From the NCBI GenBank assembly GCA_905221605.1, contig CAJNDS010000999.1, positions 1 to 43,364 on the forward strand: DNA of 43,364 nt, in the 5' to 3' direction. The position numbers and the translations under genes are program-made. Positions 31,420 to 41,641 of this stretch are shown here, in pieces (positions within the stretch are counted from its first letter, which is position 1; each line of letters opens with the position of its first letter). Under the pieces are notes generated by a model. The model made no database searches and had not been told where the DNA came from. It worked only from the letters and a program-made list of their open reading frames with translations. The DNA is from Symbiodinium natans. Its lineage: Eukaryota > Sar > Dinophyceae > Suessiales > Symbiodiniaceae.

Positions 31420-32534
31420 CTTGGTCGCCTCTGACCTCAAAAAGCTTCTTTCAGCCTTCCTGCAACAGGCGAGCTTCCTGAGTCCCTTAAGGCGTAACTC
31501 GAGCAGTTTCAAGTTAGAGGCGTTTTCAAAACGTGGTCCGGCCTATCAAGAAGAATGCCAGTTGCGCTGCTGATTTTTTTTTAAATGTCTTGGTCGCCCG
31601 TCTCATGAACCGGATGGGCAACTGCCAACAGTGAAAGTTCAGAGTCAACAGAGACGGCGCTGCGCTTGCCTGCTACAGCACTTGCAATATCTTGCAATGC
31701 TCAGATCCACCCTCGTGGATGCCAGAGGCCGAAGGAGTTCGAAGAGCTGCAGGAGGTGGGGATGTTGTTGCAACCCAGCGCCTGCCTTGCTTCTGCGGTT
31801 TGCTCTCTTGGCGAATGTGCCTCCTCTGGCGCTTTGCGGTTTCTCACAATGCGTGGACACGTTTTTCGGAACAGCGGTTTCCGCAAAACTGAGAGTGTGG
31901 CTATCCGTTGCTGACGTTTGTGGGTTGAAGCACATGAGCTGGCTGTCCAGGAAGCAAACATGCATGATGTCGTCATCTGTCATCTGCAGGCCTGCAAACC
32001 TTCGACAAACGCAGCGCCGGACATCAACGATCATGGATCATGTCAGACACCGGCCGTTCTGAGGTCCCTTGATGGAGTAGATGGATCTCTGACATACTCT
32101 GATAGCTGCTGTCGTTCCGAGCGGTGCCAGGCCTGGGCCTGCCATGCTCGACCATGCTCGCCCGGCACCAAGAATAGCGGCTCAATAGCGTGTGGCTGCG
32201 TATATGAGTCATGCAGAGGATGCTCAGCAGCCGAAAGCATGAGGCAGTGCCCTCTCCTCCAGCTTCGGGTTGAGCCGCCGCATGCCGCCGCCTTATCAGA
32301 CATGCCTGATCGCCAGAGGAATGCCTGAATTCGAAGGATGCCTTCGGTTTTGGCCTCGAGGCGTGTGGTGTGCTTTCAGAGCATGGGCTTCGGTCCTTTG
32401 GTGCAGGGCTCGGTAAGGCCATGAGTCACATGATGCTGCCAGTTTCACTTCTCTGGTCACGCGCCTTGCTCGTAGCGGTAGCAGTGGAACTGAAGTAGCT
32501 TTCGAGGTGACCTCCCGAACCCTTCCATAGTGCC
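31420..32534. other. Spacer A8-A9, A4-like
   Basis: Shares the diagnostic variants of the A4-A5 spacer (AGTCAACAGAGACGG, GGTTTCTCACAATG, CATCAACGATCATGG), with one base lost in TCTGAGGTCCC. Short leader. No gene seen. Confidence 0.8.
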
Positions 32535-33128
32535 ATGGCGGCGCCGGCGCAGCCAGCTCTCGAGATCAAGGTTCACCGTCACGGATGGGAAGAGCAGTAC
32601 TCTGATCGGGGGACAGGGGCAAGGCAAGACTTGACCACCTGGCGACCGAAAGACCCTCTGGACCCGAATCACTTTCGTGTCTCCCACACTGCCACCAACT
32701 CCCGCCACCCCCCTTGTGCTGAGCCACTCGTCGTGACACCACTCAGTGAAGGTTGCTTGGCAAAGCCGCTGTACTGTGAGTGCGTCTGGACTGACGAGCG
32801 CACGAAGGGCAGTCGCGATGGGCAACTTTGGAGACCCGTGCCCCCTCCGGGGTTTGTTGCTCTGAGTGATATGGGTGTCCACATGGACAATCGTGGCATC
32901 TCGCCGGGCACACGTAAGCCTGCGCATGAGATCGACCCATGGTTTCGCTGTGTGAAGGACACTCTGGTTGCCCCTACTGGTCGCACGGCAAAGCTGTGGA
33001 CTGACGCCGGCTCCCGTGGGAAATATGATGGGGGTGTGTGGATGATCGCTGACTCTGATGGATTTGCAGCGGGGTCTGGAAAGACCTACGAGGGCGGAGT
33101 GCGACATCAGGAGTACAAGCTCATTTAG
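32535..33128 (+). CDS. A9: Vps62-like type A protein (197 aa)
   Basis: Full-length, with Glu72, Glu88 and Phe107. Same AAGGTAGAGG 3' flank as A5, 6,759 bases upstream, from which it differs at residue 88. Start of the duplicated block A9-A12. Confidence 0.75.
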   Translation: MAAPAQPALEIKVHRHGWEEQYSDRGTGARQDLTTWRPKDPLDPNHFRVSHTATNSRHPPCAEPLVVTPLSEGCLAKPLYCECVWTDERTKGSRDGQLWRPVPPPGFVALSDMGVHMDNRGISPGTRKPAHEIDPWFRCVKDTLVAPTGRTAKLWTDAGSRGKYDGGVWMIADSDGFAAGSGKTYEGGVRHQEYKLI

Positions 33129-34239
33129 CTTGGTCACCTCTGACCTCAAAAAGCTTCTTTCAGCCTTCCTGCAACAGGCGAGCTTCCTGAGTCCCTTAAG
33201 GCGTAACTCGAGCAGTTTCAAGGTAGAGGCGTTTTCAAAACGTGGTCCGGCCTATCAAGAAGAATGCCAGTTGCGCTGCTGATTTTTTTAAATGTCTTGG
33301 TCGCCCGTCTCATGAACCGGATGGGCAACTGCCAACAGTGAAAGTTCAGAGTCGAGAGAGACGGCGCTGCACTTGCCTGCTACAGCACCTGCAATATCTT
33401 GCAATGCTCAGATCCACCCTCGTGGATGCCAGAGGCCGAAGGAGTTCGAAGAGCTGCAGGAGGTGGGGATGTTGTTGCAACCCAGCGCCTGCCTTGCTTC
33501 TGCGGTTTGCTCTCTTGGCGAATGTGCCTCCTCTGGCGCTTTGCGGTTTGCGAACAATGCGTGGACACGTTTTTCGGAACAGCGGTTTCCGCAAAACTGA
33601 GAGTGTGGCTATCCGTTGCTGACGTTTGTGGGTTGAAGCGCATGAGCTGGCTGTCCAGGAAGCAAACATGCATGATGTCGTCATCTGTCATCTGCAGGTC
33701 TGCAAACCTTCGACAAACGCAGCGCCGGAAATCAACAAGCCTGGATCATGTCAGACACCGGCCGTTCTGAAGGTCCCTTGATGGAGTAGATGGATCTCTG
33801 ATACCAGGCCTGGGCCTGCCATGCTCGACCATGCTCGCCCGGCACCAAGAATAGCGGCTCAATAGCGTGTGGCTGCGTATATGAGTCATGCAGAGGATGC
33901 TCAGCAGCCGAAAGCATGAGGCAGTGCCCTCTCCTCCAGCTTCGGGTTGAGCCGCCGCATGCCGCCGCCTTATCAGACATGCCTGATCGCCAGAGGAATG
34001 CCTGAACTCGAAGGATGCCTTCGGTTTTGGCCTCGAGGCGTGTGGTGTGCTTTCAGAGCATGGGCTTCGGTCCTTTGGTGCAGGGCTCGGTAAGGCTGTA
34101 AAAGGCCTCGACGTGTTCAATGTACATGAGTCACATGATGCTGCCAGTTTCACTTCTCTGGTCACGCGCCTTGCTCGTAGCGGTAGCAGTGGAACTGAAG
34201 TAGCTTTCGAGGTGACCTCCCGAACCCTTCCATAGTGCC
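33129..34239. other. Spacer A9-A10, shortened type with long leader
   Basis: As A5-A6 but with the GTTGAAGCGCATGAGC variant. No gene seen. Confidence 0.8.
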
Positions 34240-34905
34240 ATGGCGGCGCCGGCGCAGCCAGCTCTCGAGATCAAGGTTCACCGTCACGGATGGGAAGAGC
34301 AGTACTCTGATCGGGGGACAGGGGCAAGGCAAGACTTGACCACCTGGCGACCGAAAGACCCTCTGGACCCGAATCACTTTCGTGTCTCCCACACTGCCAC
34401 CAACTCCCGCCACCCCCCTTGTGCTGAGCCACTCGTCGTGACACCACTCAGTGAAGGTTGCTTGGCAAAGCCGCTGTACTGTGAGTGCGTCTGGACTGAC
34501 GAGCGCACGAAGGGCAGTCGCGATGGGCAACTTTGGAGACCCGTGCCCCCTCCGGGGTTTGTTGCTCTGAGTGATATGGGTGTCCACATGGACAATCGTG
34601 GCATCTCGCCGGGCACACGTAAGCCTGCGCATGAGATCGACCCATGGTTTCGCTGTGTGAAGGACACTCTGGTTGCCCCTACTGGTCGCACGGCAAAGCT
34701 GTGGACTGACGCCGGCTCCCGTGGGAAATATGATGGGGGTGTGTGGATGATCGCTGACTCTGATGGATTTGCATGGATTTGCAGCGGGGTCTGGAAAGAC
34801 CTACGAGGGCGGAGTGCGACATCAGGAGTACAAGCTCATTTAGCTTGGTCACCTCTGACCTCAAAAAGCTTCTTTCAGCCTTCCTGCAACAGGCGAGCTT
34901 CCTGA
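34240..34905 (+). CDS. A10: type A protein, frameshifted by a 10-bp duplication (221 aa)
   Basis: Normal to residue 178, then a 10-base tandem duplication (TGGATTTGCA twice, about 34764-34783) shifts the frame. The last 19 residues of type A are replaced by 43 others, and translation runs past the usual stop into the 3' flank, ending with SFFQPSCNRRAS. The three D/G/W repeats are retained, so the product might still fold. Confidence 0.65.
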   Translation: MAAPAQPALEIKVHRHGWEEQYSDRGTGARQDLTTWRPKDPLDPNHFRVSHTATNSRHPPCAEPLVVTPLSEGCLAKPLYCECVWTDERTKGSRDGQLWRPVPPPGFVALSDMGVHMDNRGISPGTRKPAHEIDPWFRCVKDTLVAPTGRTAKLWTDAGSRGKYDGGVWMIADSDGFAWICSGVWKDLRGRSATSGVQAHLAWSPLTSKSFFQPSCNRRAS

Positions 34906-35964
34906 GTCCCTTAAGGCGTAACTCGAGCAGTTTCAAGTTAGAGGCGTTTTCAAAACGTGGTCCGGCCTATCAAGAAGAATGCCAGTTGCGCTGCTGATTT
35001 TTTTAAATGTCTTGGTCGCCCGTCTCATGAACCGGATGGGCAACTGCCAACAGTGAAAGTTCAGAGTCGAGAGAGACGGCGCTGCACTTGCCTGCTACAG
35101 CACCTGCAATATCTTGCAATGCTCAGATCCACCCTCGTGGATGCCAGAGGCCGAAGGAGTTCGAAGAGCTGCAGGAGGTGGGGATGTTGTTGCAACCCAG
35201 CGCCTGCCTTGCTTCTGCGGTTTGCTCTCTTGGCGAATGTGCCTCCTCTGGCGCTTTGCGGTTTGCGAACAATGCGTGGACACGTTTTTCGGAACAGCGG
35301 TTTCCGCAAAACTGAGAGTGTGGCTATGAGTTGCTGATGTTTGTGGGTTGAAGCACATGAGCTGGCTGTCCAGGAAGCAAACATGCAGGATGTCGTCATA
35401 TGTCATCTGCAGGCCTGCAGACCTTCGACAAACGCAGCGCCGGGTATCAACGCTTTCAAGCCTGGACCATGTAAGACACCGGCCGTTCTGAAGGTCCCTT
35501 GATGGAGCAGATGGATCTCTGACATACTCTGATAGCTGCTGTCGTTCCGAGCGGTGCCAGGCCTGGGCCTGCCATGCTCGACCATGCTCGCCCGGCACCA
35601 AGAATAGCGGCTCAATAGCGTGTGGCTGCGTATATGAGTCATGCAGAGGATGCTCAGCAGCCGAAAGCATGAGGCAGTGCCCTCTCCTCCAGCTTCGGGT
35701 TGAGCCGCCGCATGCCGCCGCCTTATCAGACATGCCTGATCGCCAGAGGAATGCCTGAACTCGAAGGATGCCTTCGGTTTTGGCCTCGAGGCGTGTGGTG
35801 TGCTTTCAGAGCATGGGCTTCGGTCCTTTGGTGCAGGGCTCGGTAAGGCCATGAGTCACATGATGCTGCCAGTTTCACTTCTCTGGTCACGCGCCTTGCT
35901 CGTAGCGGTAGCAGTGGAACTGAAGTAGCTTTCGAGGTGACCTCCCGAACCCTTCCATAGTGCC
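34906..35964. other. Spacer A10-A11, full type with short leader
   Basis: Carries the A6-A7 variants (GAGCAGATGG, CTATGAGTTGCTGATG). No gene seen. Confidence 0.8.
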
Positions 35965-36558
35965 ATGGCGGCGCCGGCGCAGCCAGCTCTCGAGATCAAG
36001 GTTCACCGTCACGGATGGGAAGAGCAGTACTCTGATCGGGGGACAGGGGCAAGGCAAGACTTGACCACCTGGCGACCGAAAGACCCTCTGGACCCGAATC
36101 ACTTTCGTGTCTCCCACACTGCCACCAACTCCCGCCACCCCCCTTGTGCTGAGCCACTCGTCGTGACACCACTCAGTGAAGGTTGCTTGGCAAAGCCGCT
36201 GTACTGTGAGTGCGTCTGGACTGACGATCGCACGAAGGGCAGTCGCGATGGGCAACTTTGGAGACCCGTGCCCCCTCCGGGGTTTGTTGCTCTGAGTGAT
36301 ATGGGTGTCCACATGGACAATCGTGGCATCTCGCCGGGCACACGTAAGCCTGCGCATGAGATCGACCCATGGTTTCGCTGTGTGAAGGACACTCTGGTTG
36401 CCCCTACTGGTCGCACGGCAAAGCTGTGGACTGACGCCGGCTCCCGTGGGAAATATGATGGGGGTGTGTGGATGATCGCTGACTCTGATGGATTTGCAGC
36501 GGGGTCTGGAAAGACCTACGAGGGCGGAGTGCGACATCAGGAGTACAAGCTCATTTAG
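35965..36558 (+). CDS. A11: Vps62-like type A protein (197 aa)
   Basis: Full-length with Glu72, Asp88 and Phe107; predicted protein identical to A5. The 3' flank has AAGGTAGAGG. Occupies the same place in its dimer as A5, A7 and A9. Confidence 0.75.
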   Translation: MAAPAQPALEIKVHRHGWEEQYSDRGTGARQDLTTWRPKDPLDPNHFRVSHTATNSRHPPCAEPLVVTPLSEGCLAKPLYCECVWTDDRTKGSRDGQLWRPVPPPGFVALSDMGVHMDNRGISPGTRKPAHEIDPWFRCVKDTLVAPTGRTAKLWTDAGSRGKYDGGVWMIADSDGFAAGSGKTYEGGVRHQEYKLI

Positions 36559-37669
36559 CTTGGTCACCTCTGACCTCAAAAAGCTTCTTTCAGCCTTCCT
36601 GCAACAGGCGAGCTTCCTGAGTCCCTTAAGGCGTAACTCGAGCAGTTTCAAGGTAGAGGCGTTTTCAAAACGTGGTCCGGCCTATCAAGAAGAATGCCAG
36701 TTGCGCTGCTGATTTTTTTAAATGTCTTGGTCGCCCGTCTCATGAACCGGATGGGCAACTGCCAACAGTGAAAGTTCAGAGTCGAGAGAGACGGCGCTGC
36801 ACTTGCCTGCTACAGCACCTGCAATATCTTGCAATGCTCAGATCCACCCTCGTGGATGCCAGAGGCCGAAGGAGTTCGAAGAGCTGCAGGAGGTGGGGAT
36901 GTTGTTGCAACCCAGCGCCTGCCTTGCTTCTGCGGTTTGCTCTCTTGGCGAATGTGCCTCCTCTGGCGCTTTGCGGTTTGCGAACAATGCGTGGACACGT
37001 TTTTCGGAACAGCGGTTTCCGCAAAACTGAGAGTGTGGCTATCCGTTGCTGACGTTTGTGGGTTGAAGCGCATGAGCTGGCTGTCCAGGAAGCAAACATG
37101 CATGATGTCGTCATCTGTCATCTGCAGGTCTGCAAACCTTCGACAAACGCAGCGCCGGAAATCAACAAGCCTGGATCATGTCAGACACCGGCCGTTCTGA
37201 AGGTCCCTTGATGGAGTAGATGGATCTCTGATACCAGGCCTGGGCCTGCCATGCTCGACCATGCTCGCCCGGCACCAAGAATAGCGGCTCAATAGCGTGT
37301 GGCTGCGTATATGAGTCATGCAGAGGATGCTCAGCAGCCGAAAGCATGAGGCAGTGCCCTCTCCTCCAGCTTCGGGTTGAGCCGCCGCATGCCGCCGCCT
37401 TATCAGACATGCCTGATCGCCAGAGGAATGCCTGAACTCGAAGGATGCCTTCGGTTTTGGCCTCGAGGCGTGTGGTGTGCTTTCAGAGCATGGGCTTCGG
37501 TCCTTTGGTGCAGGGCTCGGTAAGGCTGTAAAAGGCCTCGACGTGTTCAATGTACATGAGTCACATGATGCTGCCAGTTTCACTTCTCTGGTCACGCGCC
37601 TTGCTCGTAGCGGTAGCAGTGGAACTGAAGTAGCTTTCGAGGTGACCTCCCGAACCCTTCCATAGTGCC
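36559..37669. other. Spacer A11-A12, shortened type with long leader
   Basis: Practically identical to the A9-A10 spacer. No gene seen. Confidence 0.8.
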
Positions 37670-38296
37670 ATGGCGGCGCCGGCGCAGCCAGCTCTCGAGA
37701 TCAAGGTTCACCGTCACGGATGGGAAGAGCAGTACTCTGATCGGGGGACAGGGGCAAGGCAAGACTTGACCACCTGGCGACCGAAAGACCCTCTGGACCC
37801 GAATCACTTTCGTGTCTCCCACACTGCCACCAACTCCCGCCACCCCCCTTGTGCTGAGCCACTCGTCGTGACACCACTCAGTGATGGTTGCTTGGCAAAG
37901 CCGCTGTACTGTGAGTGCGTCTGGACTGACGAGCGCACGAAGGGCAGTCGCGATGGGCAACTTTGGAGACCCGTGCCCCCTCCGGGGTTTGTTGCTCTGA
38001 GTGATATGGGTGTCCACATGGACAATCGTGGCATCTCGCCGGGCACACGTAAGCCTGCGCATGAGATCGACCCATGGTTTCGCTGTGTGAAGGACACTCT
38101 GGTTGCCCCTACTGGTCGCACGGCAAAGCTGTGGACTGACGCCGGCTCCCGTGGGAAATATGATGGGGGTGTGTGGATGATCGCTGACTCTGACTCTGAT
38201 GGATTTGCAGCGGGGTCTGGAAAGACCTACGAGGGCGGAGCGCCTCTGACCTCAAAAAGCTTCTTTCAGCCTTCCTGCAACAGGCGAGCTTCCTGA
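37670..38296 (+). CDS. A12: type A protein with altered C-terminus (208 aa)
   Basis: Two changes near the end. A 6-base duplication (GACTCT) gives SDSDG in place of SDG. A 35-base deletion then removes the last codons, the stop and the first bases of the 3' flank (GGCGGAG joined to CGCCTCTGACC). Translation continues into the flank and ends SFFQPSCNRRAS, as in A10. The GACTCT duplication is shared with the chimeras C1 and C2, so this copy or a close relative supplied their 3' part. Confidence 0.65.
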   Translation: MAAPAQPALEIKVHRHGWEEQYSDRGTGARQDLTTWRPKDPLDPNHFRVSHTATNSRHPPCAEPLVVTPLSDGCLAKPLYCECVWTDERTKGSRDGQLWRPVPPPGFVALSDMGVHMDNRGISPGTRKPAHEIDPWFRCVKDTLVAPTGRTAKLWTDAGSRGKYDGGVWMIADSDSDGFAAGSGKTYEGGAPLTSKSFFQPSCNRRAS

Positions 38297-38782
38297 GTCC
38301 CTTAAGGCGTAACTCGAGCAGTTTCAAGTTAGAGGCGTTTTCAAAACGTGGTCCGGCCTATCAAGAAGAATGCCAGTTGCGCTGCTGATTTTTTTTAATG
38401 TCTTGGTCGCCCGTCTCATGAACCGGATGGGCAACTGCCAACAGTGAAAGTTCAGAGTCAACAGAGACGGCGCTGCACTTGTCGGCTTGTCATGCAATAT
38501 TGCAGTGTGATAGTCCGTGACGCCCAGAGATATGACGCTCTTGTGTTAACCAAGGCAATGTGATTGATTATCCATGCTATGTGCCAGCGGGGCCCACCAG
38601 AGGGGGCTATGAAATCCTTGCTTCAACCCATGCCCCATGCAGTGAAACCGAGAGCTGTGAAACTCATGTCCGCGCCTGGAATTGCCTGGAGCTTTGAGAA
38701 GCCACTAGTGATGGTGAATCATTGATGGCATTTCGAGTCGAAACGCCTCGGCTGTCGTTTCCCAGCGCTTCCCAGCTGCGCC
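38297..38782. other. Spacer A12-C1, A-type flank switching to B-type
   Basis: Short A-type 3' flank to about 38485, then the B-type upstream block ending CAGCTGCGCC before the ATG. Compared with the A3-B1 spacer it lacks TGCCAGCGCCAACCGTGAAAGC (about 38606) and has an added AAACGCC. Confidence 0.75.
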
Positions 38783-38889
38783 ATGGCCCGCGCGAACATG
38801 GACATCAGTGTCCGCTTGTCCAGGGCCTTCGAGGAGAGCTACTCCGACCGCGGGACAGGGGCCTGCCAGGACATGTCTTGGCGCCACAG

Positions 38890-38974
38890 GCCAGGTCCGA
38901 GAAACTGGTGCCAAAGGTTTTCAACCATGGGGTAGCTAGGAGGTTCTGTGGCTCGAGTTTCCGGCCCTGACCAG
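38890..38974 (+). other. C1 first intron, GC-AG type, 85 bp
   Basis: Same CACAG|GCCAGG donor and CCAG|GATC acceptor as in B1, with an internal deletion of about 23 bases (CAAGTCTTGCTGAAACG... missing). Confidence 0.55.
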
Positions 38975-39029
38975 GATCATGGAGGGGTCCGATGAGAAGC
39001 GTCTGACATGCGAAGACTATGGAGCTGAG

Positions 39030-39097
39030 GTGGGGAGCTGATGGGCTCAGGGCTAAAAAGCTTATAGCTGATTAATTTTGCAAGAGCCTTATTGTAG
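39030..39097 (+). other. C1 candidate second intron, GT-AG, 68 bp
   Basis: GAG|GTGGGGAGC ... TTATTGTAG|GAG, phase 0, AT-rich before the acceptor. It removes two in-frame stops. It lies in the unrelated segment inserted after MEGSDEKR and has no counterpart in B1, B2 or type A. Predicted only. Confidence 0.4.
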
Positions 39098-39663
39098 GAG
39101 CAACACTTCTCGTCGAAGTACCACAATCTGCAGAATGCACATCGGAACCCACGCAAGCCACCCCGCGGCTTGGCCGCCGCTGTGAGGGGCGTGGACGGTG
39201 CTGCCCTGGCAAGCCGCGACGGTTCGTGCGCACATGGACCGACACGGGCACCAAAGGTGTCAGGGACGGCAATCAGTGATGGTTGCTTGGCAAAGCCGCT
39301 GTACTTTGAGTGCGTCTGGACTGACGAGCGCACGAAGGGCAGTCGCGATGGGCCACTTTGGAGACCCGTGCCCCCTCCGGAGTATGTTGCTCTGAGTGAT
39401 ATGGCCGTCCGCATGGACAATCGTGGCATCTCGCCGGGCACACGTAACCTGCGCATGAGATCGACCCATGGTTTCGCTGTGTGAAGGACACTCTGGTTGC
39501 CCCTACTGGTCGCACGGCAAAGCTGTGGACTGACGCCGGCTCCCGTGGGAAATATGATGGGGGTGTGTGGATGATCGCTGACTCTGACTCTGATGGATTT
39601 GCAGCGGGGTCTGGAAAGACCTACGAGGGGGGAGTGCGACATCAGGAGTACAAGCTCATTTAG

Positions 39664-40212
39664 CTTGGTCGCCTCTGACCTCAAAAAGCTTCTTTCAGCC
39701 TTCCTGCAACAGGCGAGCTTCCTGAGTCCCTTAAGCCGTAACTCGAGCAGTTTCAAGCTAGAGGCGTTTTCAAAACGTGGTCCAGCCTATCAAGAAGAAT
39801 GCCAGTTGCGCTGCTGATTCTTTTTAATGTCTTGGTCGCCCGTCTCATGAACCGGATGGGCAACTGCCAACAGTGAAAGTTCAGAGTCAACAGAGACGGC
39901 GCTGCACTTGTCGGCTTGTCATGCAATATTGCAGTGTGATAGTCCGTGACGCCCAGAGATATGACGCTCTTGTGTTAACCAAGGCAATGTGATTGATTAT
40001 CCATGCTATGTGCCACTCGGGGCCCACCAGAGGGGGCTATGAAATCCTTGCTTCAACCCATGCCCCATGCAGTGAAACCGAGAGCTGTGAAACTCATGTC
40101 CGCGCCTGGAATTGCTTGGAGCTTTGAGAAGCCACTAGTGATGGTGAATCATTGATGGCATTTCGAGTCGAAACGCCTCGGCTGTCGTTTCCCAGCGCTT
40201 CCCAGCTGCGCC
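39664..40212. other. Spacer C1-C2
   Basis: Short A-type 3' flank followed by the B-type upstream block, as in A12-C1 but with CCACTCGGGGCCC in place of CCAGCGGGGCCC. Repeat period to the next unit is 1,430 bases. Confidence 0.8.
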
Positions 40213-40319
40213 ATGGCCCGCGCGAACATGGACATCAGTGTCCGCTTGTCCAGGGCCTTCGAGGAGAGCTACTCCGACCGCGGGACAGGGGCCCGCCAGG
40301 ACATGTCTTGGCGCCACAG

Positions 40320-40404
40320 GCCAGGTCCGAGAAACTTGTGCCAAAGGTTTTCAACCATGGGGTAGCTAGGAGGTTCTGTGGCTCGAGTTTCCGGCCCTGA
40401 CCAG
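40320..40404 (+). other. C2 first intron, GC-AG type, 85 bp
   Basis: Boundaries as in C1. Confidence 0.55.
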
Positions 40405-40459
40405 GATCATGGAGGGGTCCGATGAGAAGCGTCTGACATGCGAAGACTATGGAGCTGAG

Positions 40460-40527
40460 GTGGGGAGCTGATGGGCTCAGGGCTAAAAAGCTTATAGCTG
40501 ATTAATTTTGCAAGAGCCTTATTGTAG
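40460..40527 (+). other. C2 candidate second intron, GT-AG, 68 bp
   Basis: Same sequence as the C1 second intron. Confidence 0.4.
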
Positions 40528-41093
40528 GAGCAACACTTCTCGTCGAAGTACCACAATCTGCAGAATGCACATCGGAAACCACGCAAGCCACCCCGCGGCT
40601 TGGCCGCCGCTGTGAGGGGCGTGGACGGTGCTGCCCTGGCAAGCCGCGACGGTTCGTGCGCACATGGACCGACACGGGCACCAAAGGTGTCAAGGACGGC
40701 AATCAGTGATGGTTGCTTGGCAAAGCCGATGTACTTTGAGTGCGTCTGGACTGACGAGCGCACGAAGGGCAGTCGCGAAGGGCAACTTTGGAGAACCGTG
40801 CCCCCTCCGGAGTATGTTGCTCTGAGTGATATGGCCGTCTGCATGGACAATCGTGGCATCTCGCCGGGCACACGTAACCTGCGCATGAGATCGACCCATG
40901 GTTTCGCTGTGTGAAGGACACTCTGGTTGCCCCTACTGGTCGCACGGCAAAGCTGTGGACTGACGCCGGCTCCCGTGGGAAATATGATGGGGGTGTGTGG
41001 ATGATCGCTGACTCTGACTCTGATGGATTTGCAGCGGGGTCTGGAAAGACCTACGAGGGGGGAGTGCGACATCAGGAGTACAAGCTCATTTAG

Positions 41094-41641
41094 CTTGGTC
41101 GCCTCTGACCTCAAAAAGCTTCTTTCAGCCTTCCTGCAACAGGCGAGCTTCCTGAGTCCCTTAAGCCGTAACTCGAGCAGTTTCAAGCTAGAGGCGTTTT
41201 CAAAACGTGGTCCGGCTTATCAAGAAGAATGCCAGTTGCGCTGCTGATTTTTTTAATGTCTTGGTCGCCCGTCTCATGAACCGGATGGGCAACTGCCAAC
41301 AGTGAAAGTTCAGAGTCAACAGAGACGGCGCTGCACTTGTCGGCTTGTCATGCAATATTGCAGTGTGATAGTCCGTGACGCCCAGAGATATGACGCTCTT
41401 GTGTTAACCAAGGCAATGTGATTGATTATCCATGCTATGTGCCACTCGGGGCCCACCAGAGGGGGCTATGAAATCCTTGCTTCAACCCATGCCCCATGCA
41501 GTGAAACCGAGAGCTGTGAAACTCATGTCCGCGCCTGGAATTGCCTGGAGCTTTGAGAAGCCACTAGTGATGGTGAATCATTGATGGCATTTCGAGTCGA
41601 AACGCCTCGGCTGTCGTTTCCCAGTGCTTCCCAGCTGCGCC
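41094..41641. other. Spacer C2-B2
   Basis: Same structure as C1-C2; 1,429 bases separate the C2 and B2 start codons. Confidence 0.8.

Larger units (their letters stand above)
38783..39663 (+). pseudogene. C1: chimera of type B (5') and type A (3')
   Basis: Starts like B1 (exon 1 38783-38889, one Val codon missing, phase unchanged; intron 38890-38974). After MEGSDEKR about 145 bases of unrelated sequence replace the ILYVATNS segment. If a 68-base GT-AG intron (39030-39097) is removed, the frame stays open through PPRGLAAAVRG into type A sequence at SDGCLAKPLYFECVWTD. This continues through LWRPVPPPEYVALSD to a stop at 39484. A missing G in CGTAA(G)CCTG shifts the frame there, so RCVKDTLV, LWTDAGS and the normal end (39481-39663) are left in another frame. 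Either a short chimeric protein of about 182 residues or a decayed gene. Confidence 0.55.
40213..41093 (+). pseudogene. C2: second B/A chimera, near-copy of C1
   Basis: Exon 1 40213-40319, introns 40320-40404 and 40460-40527, last exon to 40914; the remaining type A tail to 41093 is out of frame. It shares with C1 the insertion, the candidate second intron, the missing G and the SDSDG duplication, so the two arose by duplication of one recombinant. Small differences include RTVPPPEYVALSD for RPVPPPEYVALSD, Met for Leu in KPMYFECV and Cys for Arg in AVCMDN. Confidence 0.55.

Noticed and set aside
38728-38748. GATGGCATTTCGAGTCGAAA before type B genes as a spliced-leader relic
   Set aside because: Roughly 11 of 19 positions agree, which is expected somewhere by chance. 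There is no adjoining acceptor pattern.
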